Below are positions 26,521 to 34,763 of a DNA stretch of 64,000 bases, piece after piece. The position numbers were made by a program, and so were the translations under genes. The DNA is from Actinomyces slackii (GTDB lineage Bacteria > Actinomycetota > Actinomycetes > Actinomycetales > Actinomycetaceae): positions 2,046,001-2,110,000 of the forward strand of contig NZ_LR134363.1 in assembly GCF_900637295.1 (NCBI RefSeq), read 5' to 3'. How positions within the stretch are numbered: position 1 is the stretch's first letter; each line of letters opens with the position of its first letter. Below the pieces are notes generated by a model, which worked only from the letters and a program-made list of their open reading frames with translations, did not search any database and was not told where the DNA came from.

Positions 26521-27405
26521 ATGAGCAGTGGACCGCATCCTCTTCCCGTTCCGCGCCTGCCGCGCAGCGCCGCGCTGGGCCCCGGCAGGGGCGGGCAGCC
26601 CCGTCTCCTCATCGATGCGCCGGCGGCCTCGGCGCAGATCTACCTGCACGGCGCCACCGTGACCTCCTGGATTCCGCGCGGCGGCAAGGAGGTCCTCTTC
26701 ACCTCCCGCGACGCGGTGTTCGACGGCGCCACGGCCATCCGCGGGGGCGTGCCCCTGTGCCTGCCGGACTTCAGCACCGGCATCCACGGGGACGCCCTGC
26801 CCAAGCACGGTTGGGCGCGCCTGGTGGCCTGGTCGCTGCGCTCCGTGGAGGCCACCGCTGAGGGCGGAGTGCGCGCGCTTCTGGCCGCGAATCGCGACGG
26901 GCTGAGCCTCCTGTACGAGGTGGAGGCGGGCTCAAGCCTGGGCCTGACGCTCTCGGTGCGCAACGATGGCGCCCACCCCCGCACCGTGGAGGCGGCCCTC
27001 CACACCTACCTGGCACTGCACGACGTGACCTCCGCCGAGCTCACCGGCCTGGAGGGGAGTCGGTACTGGGACAACCTCACGAGCGGCCCAGGGCCCTGCG
27101 ATGGCAGGTCGAGCGGCGGTAGGCTGCGCATCAACGGCCCGGTGGACCGCATCTACGACTCCACCGCGGCGGTGTCCCTGACCGACCCGGGCAACGGCCG
27201 GGTCATCACCGTGTCCAAGCGCTCCGCCCCCTCGACCATCGTGTGGAACCCCTGGTCCGCCGCCTCCGCGCTGCCCGATATGGCTGATGCGGAGTTCGCC
27301 TCCATGCTCTGCGTGGAGAGCGGGGCCGTGCGCGACCACGCCCCTGTTATCGAGCCGGGGGCGACGTGGTCCATGCAGGCCCGCATCGGGGTCGAGGCTC
27401 TGTAG
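26521..27405 (+). CDS. D-hexose-6-phosphate mutarotase (aldose 1-epimerase family)
   Basis: A 294-residue galactose-mutarotase-fold protein of the YeaD branch, which interconverts the anomers of glucose 6-phosphate. Visible motifs are LHGATVTSWIPRGGKEVLFTS, AIRGGVPLCLPDF, KHGWARLVAW with the catalytic-type His, and FASMLCVESGA near the end with the acidic base. TAGCGT (26509-26514) lies six bases before the ATG and there is no ribosome site, so the mRNA is probably leaderless. It is divergent from the AI-2E transporter gene. Confidence 0.88.
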   Translation: MSSGPHPLPVPRLPRSAALGPGRGGQPRLLIDAPAASAQIYLHGATVTSWIPRGGKEVLFTSRDAVFDGATAIRGGVPLCLPDFSTGIHGDALPKHGWARLVAWSLRSVEATAEGGVRALLAANRDGLSLLYEVEAGSSLGLTLSVRNDGAHPRTVEAALHTYLALHDVTSAELTGLEGSRYWDNLTSGPGPCDGRSSGGRLRINGPVDRIYDSTAAVSLTDPGNGRVITVSKRSAPSTIVWNPWSAASALPDMADAEFASMLCVESGAVRDHAPVIEPGATWSMQARIGVEAL

Positions 27406-27480
27406 CACCTGCCGGGGTGGCCGGGGCAGGGGGACCAGTGCACCGACCAACAGGTGTGATCCGAAGCACCGGGAGACGGA

Positions 27481-27508
27481 TTGGTGGCCCGCGGCGGCGG
27501 CATGCTAA
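27481..27508 (+). promoter_or_regulatory. candidate promoter of tRNA-Leu
   Basis: TTGGTG (27481-27486), a 16-base spacer and TAAGTT (27503-27508) lie about 45 bases upstream of the mature tRNA 5' end. Confidence 0.5.
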
Positions 27509-27554
27509 GTTTCTCTGCGTTGCCCCGCGGAGCCTGCTCCACGGGCAGCCGCAC

Positions 27555-27642
27555 GTCCGAGTGGCGGAATAGGTAGACGCGCTAGCTTGAGGTGCTAGTG
27601 CCTTATTAAACGGGCGTGGGGGTTCAAGTCCCCCCTCGGACA
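27555..27642 (+). tRNA. tRNA-Leu (anticodon GAG)
   Basis: An 88-base class II tRNA with a long variable arm. Acceptor arms GTCCGAG and CTCGGAC pair perfectly, the anticodon stem CTAGC/GCTAG encloses TTGAGGT with GAG at 27589-27591, and the T arm is GGGGG-TTCAAGT-CCCCC. The discriminator is A and CCA is not encoded. It reads CUC (and CUU) leucine codons. Confidence 0.96.
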
Positions 27643-27648
27643 CCCACC

Positions 27649-27685
27649 AGGGGCCCCTGGACTGCTGAGCAGCCCAGGGGCCCCT
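27649..27685 (+). terminator. terminator of tRNA-Leu
   Basis: A 12-bp stem (27649-27660 with 27674-27685) with an inner CTGC/GCAG stem lies seven bases after the tRNA. Confidence 0.8.
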
Positions 27686-27787
27686 TGATATTCATGGTGA
27701 TGAGCCGAGGAACAGTGAGCAGCGCCCTGGTGAGTGGTCACCGCCCCTGAGGCGCGCAGTGGCGCATCCGGACTCGAATCCACAGGA

Positions 27788-28522
27788 TCAACTCCATCGG
27801 GGCTGGTAGAGGTGAGGCCGCGACGGGAAGGCGCATAGGATCAAAATGATGAAACCACCGATATAAGGAATGAGTGCTAGCAGTGCCATCCATCCTGACT
27901 GGCCGGTGTCATGGAGGCGCCGCACAGTCACGGCCCATAAAGGAATAATGAGGACGATCGCGTAGGCGAACAGCGTTAACATGGCGAGAACCTCGATCGG
28001 AGCGGTGTCCGTAGTGGAGTGAGAGCTCGGAGTGGAGAAGGCTCCTAATGCTGCGAAAACGTATACTATGGCAATATTGACCACCAAAGAGATGATCTGA
28101 ATCCACCAGTACTCTGAGGGTGAGGCGTAACCTCTGAACTGGGCGTAGCGCTGGAAGAATCGTTTGATCGCAAGACCTGGACCAACACCGGGCATCGGGG
28201 CGCTGTGCTCTGGAATGGGCACGCCGGCCCAGGGGTACCCGGCTCCGTAGCCGTGCGCACCTGGCGGATACCCGCCTGGCTGAGGGTAGTAATACCCGCC
28301 TGGCTGGGCGTAGCCCTGGGGGTATCCGCCTGTTTGGGGATAGGCGTACCCGCCCGGCTGGGCGTAGCCCTGGGGGTATCCGCCTGTCTGGGGATAGGCG
28401 TACCCGCCCGGATAGCCCTGGGGGTATCCGCCCGACGGAGCATAGTCCTGCGGGTGATCGCCCAGTGGGGCGCCGTCCTGGGGCTGGGGGTCATCGGAGG
28501 CGGGGCTGGGCTGGTAGGACAT
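27788..28522 (-). CDS. DUF805 membrane protein with Gly/Tyr/Pro/Gln-repeat N-terminus (copy 1)
   Basis: A 244-residue protein. The first 95 residues are repeats rich in G, Y, P and Q (units such as GGYPQGYAQPGGYAYPQT, twice). A DUF805 core follows: AIKRFFQRYAQFRGYASPSEYWW, about four membrane segments, VRRLHDTGQSGW and CAFPSRPHLYQPRWS. DUF805 proteins are inner-membrane proteins of unknown function. GGAG lies about 6 bases before the ATG at 28522. A tandem paralogue starts 1 kb upstream. Codon use around the membrane part is less GC-rich than in that paralogue. Confidence 0.82.
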   Translation of the reverse strand: MSYQPSPASDDPQPQDGAPLGDHPQDYAPSGGYPQGYPGGYAYPQTGGYPQGYAQPGGYAYPQTGGYPQGYAQPGGYYYPQPGGYPPGAHGYGAGYPWAGVPIPEHSAPMPGVGPGLAIKRFFQRYAQFRGYASPSEYWWIQIISLVVNIAIVYVFAALGAFSTPSSHSTTDTAPIEVLAMLTLFAYAIVLIIPLWAVTVRRLHDTGQSGWMALLALIPYIGGFIILILCAFPSRPHLYQPRWS

Positions 28523-28629
28523 GTGGTCTCCGATCAAGGGGCATGGTGTGAGGCTGGGGTCCCTGAGGCGCTGCGACCGCCCATCGGGCGCGTCGCTGGC
28601 GGAGATCCCGCAGGGGCGCACATCGGCGG

Positions 28630-28657
28630 ATCATACGTGCCTGCACCGCGATGTCAT
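28630..28657 (-). promoter_or_regulatory. candidate promoter of the first DUF805 gene
   Basis: On the minus strand ATGACA (28657-28652), a 16-base spacer and TATGAT (28635-28630) precede the start codon at 28522 by about 100 bases. Confidence 0.5.
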
Positions 28658-28810
28658 ATGGGTACCACTCCACAGCTCGTGCCGAGTCGGCAGCTGCGCG
28701 GTCAGCCCCTCTCACCCATCAGCCAATCGCCCTGCCGCCGCATGTCAACGTCGACGACTCGCCATGCGGGCAGCGGCGACGCTCAGCCTGCCGAGGCGCT
28801 GAAGGCACAG

Positions 28811-28855
28811 TCCCCTGCGGGACTGCTGGCGGAATCGCCAGGTTCCCGCAGGGGA
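28811..28855. terminator. compound hairpin, probable terminator of DUF805 copy 2
   Basis: A perfect 12-bp outer stem (28811-28822 with 28844-28855) encloses a perfect 6-bp stem (28826-28831 with 28836-28841, loop GAAT). It lies 45 bases past the stop codon of the second DUF805 gene. Confidence 0.65.
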
Positions 28856-28899
28856 ATGGGGGAGGACCGCTTGATCGGCCACCCCCTCACGCGTGAGGA

Positions 28900-29577
28900 T
28901 CAGCTGTGCCACTCGGGCTGGTAAAGATCCGGGCGCGAGGGGAAGGCGCACAGGACCAGGGGGACAATGCCGAGACCTGCGAGATAGAACAGAGCGAACA
29001 GGCCCGGCTTGCCGGTGTCATGAAGGCGGCGAACGGTCAATGCCATCATGGGGACCACGGTCGCCAGGGCGTAGACGACGAGCAGCACCATGAAGATCGC
29101 CGCCGACAACCCGATGCCAGCGGCGGCCGCATCAGGATCCGAGGCAGAGGCGGCTCCGGCGGCAGCCATGATGGCGAACACGATATAGAGAATCACGCCG
29201 ACGGCCGCATTGGCGCCGTAGGCCCACCAGAACTCGGAGGGTGAGGCGTAGCCCTTGAACTGCGCGTAGCGCTTGAAGAAGCGCTTGATGGCATCGGCCA
29301 GGCTGGCGCCGGGCAGCGGGGCGAGGTGCTCCGGCAGCGCCATGGGCTGGCCGTAGGCGCCCGCGCCGAAGCCGGGCTGGCCGGGATAGCCGCCAGGCTG
29401 GGGCTGGCCGTAGCCCGGCTGGGGCTGGCCGGGCTGGCTGTAGCCCGGCTGGGGCTGGCCGGGCTGGGAGTATCCCGGCTGGGGCTGGCCGGGCTGGCCG
29501 GGATAGCCGCCAGGCTGGCCGTAGCCGGGCTGGCCGGGTTGGGCGCTGTACGGGTCAGGCGACGTACCGTATGACAT
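28900..29577 (-). CDS. DUF805 membrane protein with Pro/Gly/Gln-repeat N-terminus (copy 2)
   Basis: A 225-residue paralogue of the neighbouring gene. The N-terminal 75 residues are repeats such as QPGYSQPGQP and GQPQPGYGQP. The core again runs AIKRFFKRYAQFKGYASPSEFWW, four membrane segments, VRRLHDTGKPG and CAFPSRPDLYQPEWHS. The two cores are close enough to suggest tandem duplication. The ATG at 29577 opens the conserved MSYG start shared with the first copy. A 7-bp palindrome lies 140 bases upstream (29718-29735). Confidence 0.82.
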   Translation of the reverse strand: MSYGTSPDPYSAQPGQPGYGQPGGYPGQPGQPQPGYSQPGQPQPGYSQPGQPQPGYGQPQPGGYPGQPGFGAGAYGQPMALPEHLAPLPGASLADAIKRFFKRYAQFKGYASPSEFWWAYGANAAVGVILYIVFAIMAAAGAASASDPDAAAAGIGLSAAIFMVLLVVYALATVVPMMALTVRRLHDTGKPGLFALFYLAGLGIVPLVLCAFPSRPDLYQPEWHS

Positions 29578-30033
29578 GAAGTCTCCAAGATCATGTGGGG
29601 GTGGGCGAGGCGCTGCTGGGCAGCCAGGCTGCACCGGCCCGGCGAAGGCCGACTGCCAACGGCGCATGCCCACAGACTAAGCACCCGAGCGCCCGCGAGT
29701 CACGCCGATTCCGGCAGATGGGTCGTATGACCCATGTGGTGCGGCTGCTCGGTGAGGGATGCCGTCGATCAGCCGTGGTGAGCAGCAGAGGGGGACCCCG
29801 GGGCTCGGCCGCACTGTGGCGTGGCCTTTCCATGCCCATGATGCCCATGATGCCCATGATGCCCATGGCGGCATCACTCGGACCCGGCCCTCGCCCATCT
29901 GAAGCGACCGCGCGGTTGATTTCCGCTAGGCTGCGCAGGTCTGGCCGCTCCTGCATGCCCTGCCTCAGTGATGAGGACGCGACAGGATCGTGCTCGATCG
30001 CCGTCTGCCCGCCGAGCACGTGGAGGAACCCCT
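29578..30033. other. 456-bp intergenic region before the MFS gene
   Basis: It contains the palindrome ATGGGTC-GTAT-GACCCAT (29718-29735), which may be an operator for the DUF805 gene, and a run of about four 9-bp repeats of ATGCCCATG (29833-29868). Open frames on both strands here have no family features and I do not call them genes. Confidence 0.45.
29718..29735. promoter_or_regulatory. palindrome, candidate operator
   Basis: ATGGGTC-GTAT-GACCCAT is a perfect 7-bp inverted repeat between the DUF805 gene and the MFS gene. The binding protein is unknown. Confidence 0.35.
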
Positions 30034-31266
30034 GTGACACATGACCCGGCATCCGCCCGCGGCGCCCCGGCTGATCGGCACAGCCTCATCCGGGCCCGGA
30101 TCGCCGTCTGCCTGGTCTTCCTCGGCAACGGGCTGGGCGTGGCCAACCTCATGCCCCGCTATCCCGAGATCGTCGCCCACCTGGACCTGACCAAGGCCGC
30201 CTTCGGTCAGGCCGTGGCCGCGGCCAGTGTTGGGGCGCTGCTGGCCGGGCTCGCCGCCTCCCGGTTCATCACCCGCTACACCTCGGCGCGCGTGGCCTCC
30301 CTGGGGATGCTCCTCGTCGCAGCATCCCTCATCGGCGCCGCCGGCGCTCAGTCCTGGGCGGTGCTGGCCGCCTGCATGCTCATCATGGGCGGTACCGACG
30401 CGGTGGTGGACGTCGCCCAGAACGCCCACGGCCTGCGCATCCAGCGCCGCTGGGGGTCCTCGATCGTCACCAGCTTCCATGCCGCCTGGTCCCTGGGCGC
30501 GGTTCTGGGCGCCGTCGCCGGCCAGGCCATGGCAGGCGCGGGGGTCGGCCTGGTGACTCACATGCTCATCACGGCCATGGTTCTGCTGGCGGTCTGCGTG
30601 GGCCCTCTCGCCCTGGGGTGGTTCCTGCCCGGGGATGACTCCCTGGATCGCCCCGAGTCAGTCGAGCCATTGGGAAGCCCCAGCGCCCCCACCTGGCGCG
30701 GGCCGGCCCGGCCGCGGCTCGTCACCGCCGGGCTCCTGGGCGTCGTCGGCCTGCTGTGCGCCGCTGCCATGTTCCCCGAGGACATCGCCCATAACTGGTC
30801 CTCCCTGCTCCTGGCCGACCAGGGGGCCCGGGCCAGCCAGGTGGGCCTGGGCGTCGTCGCCCTTCAGGGCGTCATGATCCTGGGCCGCCTGGTGGGGGAC
30901 CGCGTCATCGACGCCGTGGGAGCCAGGGCCGTGATCGCCGGGGGAGGAGTGCTGGTGACCGCCGGCATGGGGATCGCCCTGCTGGCCTCTTCCGTGCCGG
31001 GGACCCTGGTGGGCATGGCCATCTCAGGACTGGGCTGCGCCGTGGCCGTGCCGGTGACCTACTCCGCCGCCGACGACGTGGAGGGCCTGCCCCCCGGACT
31101 GGGCCTGACCATCGTGTCCTGGCTGGCCCGCCTGGCCGGGCTCATCGCACCGCCGATCGTCGGATGGCTCTCCGATGCCCACGGCCAGTGGGTCGCCCTG
31201 GCCTACGGGCTGCTGGGCGGGGTGATCCTGGCCACCTGCTGGCCCGTGCTGCGCCGTCGAGCCTGA
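30034..31266 (+). CDS. MFS transporter (YbjJ/FucP-like sugar or drug permease)
   Basis: A 410-residue 12-segment major facilitator. NGLGVANLMPRYPEIVAHLDLTKAAFG at the start, VDVAQNAHGLRIQRRWG in the middle and EDIAHNWSSLLLADQGA after the central loop match the YbjJ-type group often annotated as MFS of unknown substrate. GTG at 30034 has GGAGG seven bases before it; the frame is open further upstream without similarity. It appears monocistronic. Confidence 0.82.
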   Translation: MTHDPASARGAPADRHSLIRARIAVCLVFLGNGLGVANLMPRYPEIVAHLDLTKAAFGQAVAAASVGALLAGLAASRFITRYTSARVASLGMLLVAASLIGAAGAQSWAVLAACMLIMGGTDAVVDVAQNAHGLRIQRRWGSSIVTSFHAAWSLGAVLGAVAGQAMAGAGVGLVTHMLITAMVLLAVCVGPLALGWFLPGDDSLDRPESVEPLGSPSAPTWRGPARPRLVTAGLLGVVGLLCAAAMFPEDIAHNWSSLLLADQGARASQVGLGVVALQGVMILGRLVGDRVIDAVGARAVIAGGGVLVTAGMGIALLASSVPGTLVGMAISGLGCAVAVPVTYSAADDVEGLPPGLGLTIVSWLARLAGLIAPPIVGWLSDAHGQWVALAYGLLGGVILATCWPVLRRRA

Positions 31267-31372
31267 GCGCGTCGGGTCGGCGTCCGCCATGAGCGCGCCC
31301 CTCAGGCCCGGGGGAGGGCCCGCGGGAGCGCACTGATGTTCATAAGGGGCAACCTGACTACCATCGTCGACC

Positions 31373-32512
31373 ATGGAGTCTATGGAGTCTATGGAGTCCC
31401 TGACGATCGCCCTGCCCGATCTGCTGCTGTCCGTCCCGGTCCAGCAGGACGCCGAGCGCATGACCGAGATCTGCCGGGATTCGGACATCCCGCGGTGGAC
31501 AGAGATGCCCAGCGACTACACGCTGGACTCGGCTCACGCCTTCCTGCGCGACCTCGTGGCCCGCGAGCGGGCCGACCTGGCCCAGGGCAAGGAGGCCACC
31601 TGGGCGGTGCGCGAACTGTCCGGTGATGGCGAGCCCGTCCTGGTGGGGATGGTCGGCATCGCCGTCGAGGGCCGGCTCGGGGAGATCGGGTACTGGCTCG
31701 ATCCCGCTGCGCGCGGACGCGGCCTCATGACCCGGGCCGTGCGCGCGGTTGTCGATACGGCCTTCGATGACCAGGGCCTGGGGCTGACAGCGCTGCGCTG
31801 GCGCTGCATGATCCATGACGGCGTCCCCAACTGGCCGTCGTGGAGGATCGCCTGGAGCCTGGGATTCCGGCGTGAGGGCACGGTCCGCGCCCTGATCGCC
31901 GACAAGGGCGCGCTGCGCGATGGCTGGATCGCCACCCTCATGAAGGACGACCCCCGCCAGCCGGTGGCCCCCTGGGACGGCCCGGTTCGCCAGGGCTCGC
32001 AGCACGCCCGCTCCAGTGAGATGCCGCTGGTGGCCCATGATGGTGTCGGGCAGCGCGAGGGCGATGATCCCGAGGCCCTGGTGCGCCGCTTCCACCGCGT
32101 CTACGGGCTGCCCATCCAGACCGATGGGCCCAGCCTGGAGCGGGCCAGCCTGAACATGCGCATGGGCCTGATCGCCGAGGAGTTCGCCGAGCTGGCCGGA
32201 GCCGTCTACGGGGCGGGGGCCCGAGCCGAGATCGAGTCCGCCTGCGCCCGGGCCGTGGCCGGCGACGACGAGACCCGCGACACCGTGGAGGCCGCTGACG
32301 CCCTGGCCGACCTCATCTACGTCATCTACGGCATGGCCCTGGAGACCGGCATCGACCTGGCCGCGGTCCTGTCCGAGGTTCAGCGCTCCAACATGTCCAA
32401 GCTCGGGGCCGATGGACGGCCCGTCTACCGGCACGACGGCAAGGTCCTCAAGGGGCCGGACTACTTCCCCCCGGATGTGGCCGGGGTGCTGCGAGGCCAG
32501 CAGGGGCTGTGA
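31373..32512 (+). CDS. fusion of GNAT acetyltransferase and MazG-like NTP pyrophosphohydrolase
   Basis: A 379-residue two-domain protein. Residues 10-190 form a RimJ-type N-acetyltransferase with acetyl-CoA loop LDPAARGRGLMTRAVRAVV and tail WSLGFRREGTVR. Residues 225-379 form an all-alpha NTP-pyrophosphohydrolase (VRRFHRVYGLP, GLIAEEFAELAGAVYG with the Glu-rich metal site, TVEAADALADLIYVIYG, QRSNMSKLGADG). The second domain would hydrolyse a (d)NTP or a phosphoribosyl-ATP-like compound. Three ATGGAGTC repeats (MESMESMES) begin the frame, so the start could be at 31373, 31382 or 31391. TACCAT lies eight bases before the first, which suggests a leaderless mRNA. The joint role is unknown. Confidence 0.8.
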   Translation: MESMESMESLTIALPDLLLSVPVQQDAERMTEICRDSDIPRWTEMPSDYTLDSAHAFLRDLVARERADLAQGKEATWAVRELSGDGEPVLVGMVGIAVEGRLGEIGYWLDPAARGRGLMTRAVRAVVDTAFDDQGLGLTALRWRCMIHDGVPNWPSWRIAWSLGFRREGTVRALIADKGALRDGWIATLMKDDPRQPVAPWDGPVRQGSQHARSSEMPLVAHDGVGQREGDDPEALVRRFHRVYGLPIQTDGPSLERASLNMRMGLIAEEFAELAGAVYGAGARAEIESACARAVAGDDETRDTVEAADALADLIYVIYGMALETGIDLAAVLSEVQRSNMSKLGADGRPVYRHDGKVLKGPDYFPPDVAGVLRGQQGL

Positions 32513-32513
32513 G

Positions 32514-32544
32514 CCCGCCGAGCCCGCTGCGCGCGGTCGGCGGG
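32514..32544 (+). terminator. hairpin terminator after the GNAT fusion gene
   Basis: CCCGCCGA (32514-32521) pairs perfectly with TCGGCGGG (32537-32544); the first bases of the stem follow the stop codon directly. Confidence 0.6.
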
Positions 32545-32588
32545 GTGATCGAGCCGACGGCGCTGTGCTGAAGGCCTCCGCCGTCCCG

Positions 32589-32624
32589 ACCCGAACTTTA
32601 CTGCACGTGCAGTAAAGTTCGGGT
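32589..32624. promoter_or_regulatory. 36-bp perfect palindrome, TetR operator of the efflux operon
   Basis: The arms 32589-32606 and 32607-32624 are exact inverted repeats (core TTTACTGCACGTGCAGTAAA). The site runs into the GTG start at 32623 and includes TAAAGT (32613-32618), a possible -10 box. The TetR protein encoded by the second gene of the operon is the obvious ligand. Confidence 0.85.
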
Positions 32625-34227
32625 GGTGATTGCAGACTCCACCATCAGCGCCGGGCGCGAGGCCACAGCGCCCGGGCCCCGCCAGTGGGCGGCCCTGGCG
32701 GTCCTGACCCTGGCCGTGACCCTGCTGGCCATCGACTCAACGGTCCTGGCCCTGGCGATCCCCTCACTGAGCGCGGACCTGGCCCCCAGTGCCAGTCAGC
32801 TGCTGTGGATCGGCGACATCTACTCCTTCACCCTGGCGGGCCTGCTGGTCACCATGGGCAATGTCGCCGACCGCATCGGGCGCCGTCGGCTCCTGCTGAT
32901 CGGCACCGTGGGCTTCGGCCTGTCCAGCGTGCTGGCCGCCTTCGCCCCCAGTGCCGGCGCCCTCATCGTCGCCCGGGCCCTGCTGGGCATCTCGGGGGCC
33001 ACGATCATGCCCTCCACGCTGTCCCTGATCCGCAATATCTTCCCCGACGCGCGCCATCGGACCACGGCCATCGCCATCTGGACGGCGGGAACCTCCGGAG
33101 GCACGGCCCTGGGGCCGCTGGTGGGCGGCCTCCTCCTGGAGCACTTCTGGTGGGGCAGCGTCTTCCTCATCAACGTCCCGGTCATGGTCCTGGTCGTCGC
33201 CACCGGGCCGTGGTTGCTGCCCGAGTCCCGCAACAGCGACGGCGCCCCGGTCGATATGCTCTCCGCGGTCCTGTCCGTGGTGGCGATCGTTCCCATCGTC
33301 TATGCGGTCAAGTCCTTCGCCCATGACGGGCTGACGATCGGGGCGGTGGTCGCCCTGGCGGCGGGTCTGCTGGCCGGGCGCGCCTTCCTGCGCCGGCAGC
33401 GCCGCCTGGCCACGCCGCTGATCGACGTCGAGCTGTTCAAGCGCCCCACCTTCACCTGGGCGGTGCTGGCCACGGTCATGGCGATCTTCGCCCTGGCCGG
33501 GCTGCTCTACTTCTTCTCCCAGTACCTCCAGCTGGTGCGCGGATTCTCCACCCTCCAGGCGGGACTGGCCGAGCTGCCCGTCTCGCTGTCCTCCATCGCC
33601 GTGGTGGTGGTCGTGGCCAGCGTGGTGCGCCGCCTGGGCCACGGCCGGGCGCTTGGCGGCGGGCTGATGCTGGGGGCCGCGGGGCTGATCGTGGTGGCCG
33701 TGGCCGAGTCCTACGGCGGCTTCGCACTGATCTGCGTGGGGCTGTTCCTCGTGGGCACGGGCATCGGGCTGGCCTTCACCGTCTCAACCGGCGCCGTGCT
33801 GGGGTCGGTGCCCGCCGATCGCGCGGGCGCGGCCTCGGCGATCTCCGAGACCGGCCTGGAGCTGGGCGTCGCCCTGGGCATCGCGATCCTGGGAACGGTT
33901 CAGGATGTGGGCTACCGACTGCGCCTGCCCGAGGCCTCAGACCAGGTGCCCGAGGCGGTTGTCGACGCTGCCCACCAGTCGCTGGCCACTCTCGCCGGCG
34001 CGGCTGACCGCTCCAGTCCGGCCCAGCTCGAGCTCCTCTCCCAGGCGCAGGCCGCCTTCACCCAGGCCATGCAGACCACCGCCGTCATCGCGGCCATCAT
34101 CCTGCTGGCAGCCGGGATCATGGCCGCCCGCCGCGTGCCCGCCGAGGGCGCCTCCCATGACCCGCACGGCGATGAGGGCCGTTCCCAAGAGGCCGGCGCC
34201 GAGGCGCGCTCGGATGTGGTGGCATGA
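32623..34227 (+). CDS. DHA2-family (EmrB/QacA) MFS multidrug efflux transporter
   Basis: A 534-residue 14-segment drug:H+ antiporter. TVLALAIPSLSADL marks the first segment, GNVADRIGRRRLL the loop 2-3 motif A, and ISGATIMPSTLSLIRNIF with GTSGGTALGPLVGGLLLEHFWWGSVFLINVP motif C and its surroundings. It should export toxic organic compounds. The start is GTG at 32623 or the next codon, both GTG, inside the palindromic operator; there is no ribosome site, which suits a leaderless mRNA. It overlaps the TetR gene by ATGA. Confidence 0.9.
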   Translation: MVIADSTISAGREATAPGPRQWAALAVLTLAVTLLAIDSTVLALAIPSLSADLAPSASQLLWIGDIYSFTLAGLLVTMGNVADRIGRRRLLLIGTVGFGLSSVLAAFAPSAGALIVARALLGISGATIMPSTLSLIRNIFPDARHRTTAIAIWTAGTSGGTALGPLVGGLLLEHFWWGSVFLINVPVMVLVVATGPWLLPESRNSDGAPVDMLSAVLSVVAIVPIVYAVKSFAHDGLTIGAVVALAAGLLAGRAFLRRQRRLATPLIDVELFKRPTFTWAVLATVMAIFALAGLLYFFSQYLQLVRGFSTLQAGLAELPVSLSSIAVVVVVASVVRRLGHGRALGGGLMLGAAGLIVVAVAESYGGFALICVGLFLVGTGIGLAFTVSTGAVLGSVPADRAGAASAISETGLELGVALGIAILGTVQDVGYRLRLPEASDQVPEAVVDAAHQSLATLAGAADRSSPAQLELLSQAQAAFTQAMQTTAVIAAIILLAAGIMAARRVPAEGASHDPHGDEGRSQEAGAEARSDVVA

Positions 34228-34760
34228 GGGCCTCCAATCGCGACCGCATCGTTGAGGGCGCGCTGGAGCTGGCTCTCAGCAGCGGCTTCGAGGCGCTGAC
34301 CTTCGAGGCGCTGGCCGAGCACGTGGGGCTGACCCGTGGAGGGCTGGTCTACCACTTCGCCACCAAGCAGGCGCTGCTGGAGGGGATCGCCGCAACCCTG
34401 CTGTCGCGCTGGCGAGCCCAGGCGCAGGCAGAGCTGGGCAAGCCGGTGGAGGACTCCAACCGCTCTGAGCGGATACGGGCCCTGGCCGCCAGCACCGTTG
34501 GCAGTCAGGTGCTGCCGGGAGAGCTGTCCTTCCTCCTGTCCGGCGGCCCGGAGGCGGCCGCGCTGGCCGAGGCCTGGAGCCAGCTGTGCAGGGACTGGAT
34601 CGGCGATCCTGGGGAGCTCGACCCCATCCAGCGCGTGGCGATCCTGGCCATCGACGGCTGGTGGGCCAACCAGGCGCTGCAGACCGGCTACCACGACCCT
34701 GACGACGAGGAGACCCGCCGTCTGATCATCGCCCTGGCCGCCGGTGACCGGGCCCTGTAG
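34224..34760 (+). CDS. TetR-family regulator of the efflux operon
   Basis: A 178-residue TetR repressor. The N-terminal HTH (RIVEGALELALSSGFEALTFEALAEHVGLTRGGLVYHFATKQALLEG) is complete; the C-terminal part (TetR_C-type, ELSFLLSGGPEA) should bind the inducer. The start overlaps the stop of the transporter gene (ATGA, 34224-34227). It probably represses its own operon through the 36-bp palindrome. Confidence 0.9.
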   Translation: MRASNRDRIVEGALELALSSGFEALTFEALAEHVGLTRGGLVYHFATKQALLEGIAATLLSRWRAQAQAELGKPVEDSNRSERIRALAASTVGSQVLPGELSFLLSGGPEAAALAEAWSQLCRDWIGDPGELDPIQRVAILAIDGWWANQALQTGYHDPDDEETRRLIIALAAGDRAL

Positions 34761-34763
34761 GGA

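Larger units (their letters stand above)
28523..28899. other. intergenic region between the two DUF805 genes
   Basis: It holds a promoter candidate for the downstream DUF805 gene (28630-28657) and a large hairpin (28811-28855). I see no gene in it. Confidence 0.5.

Noticed and set aside
27735-27790. GGACTCGAATCC near the end of the DUF805 gene, looking like a tRNA T loop or att remnant
   Set aside because: The arms do not pair as a 5-bp T stem and no acceptor or anticodon arm is present; not a credible tRNA or attachment site.
29595-30044. 149-codon frame with MPMMPMMPMMPM
   Set aside because: It arises from the 9-bp repeat and has no family features or ribosome site; overlapping frames exist on the other strand.
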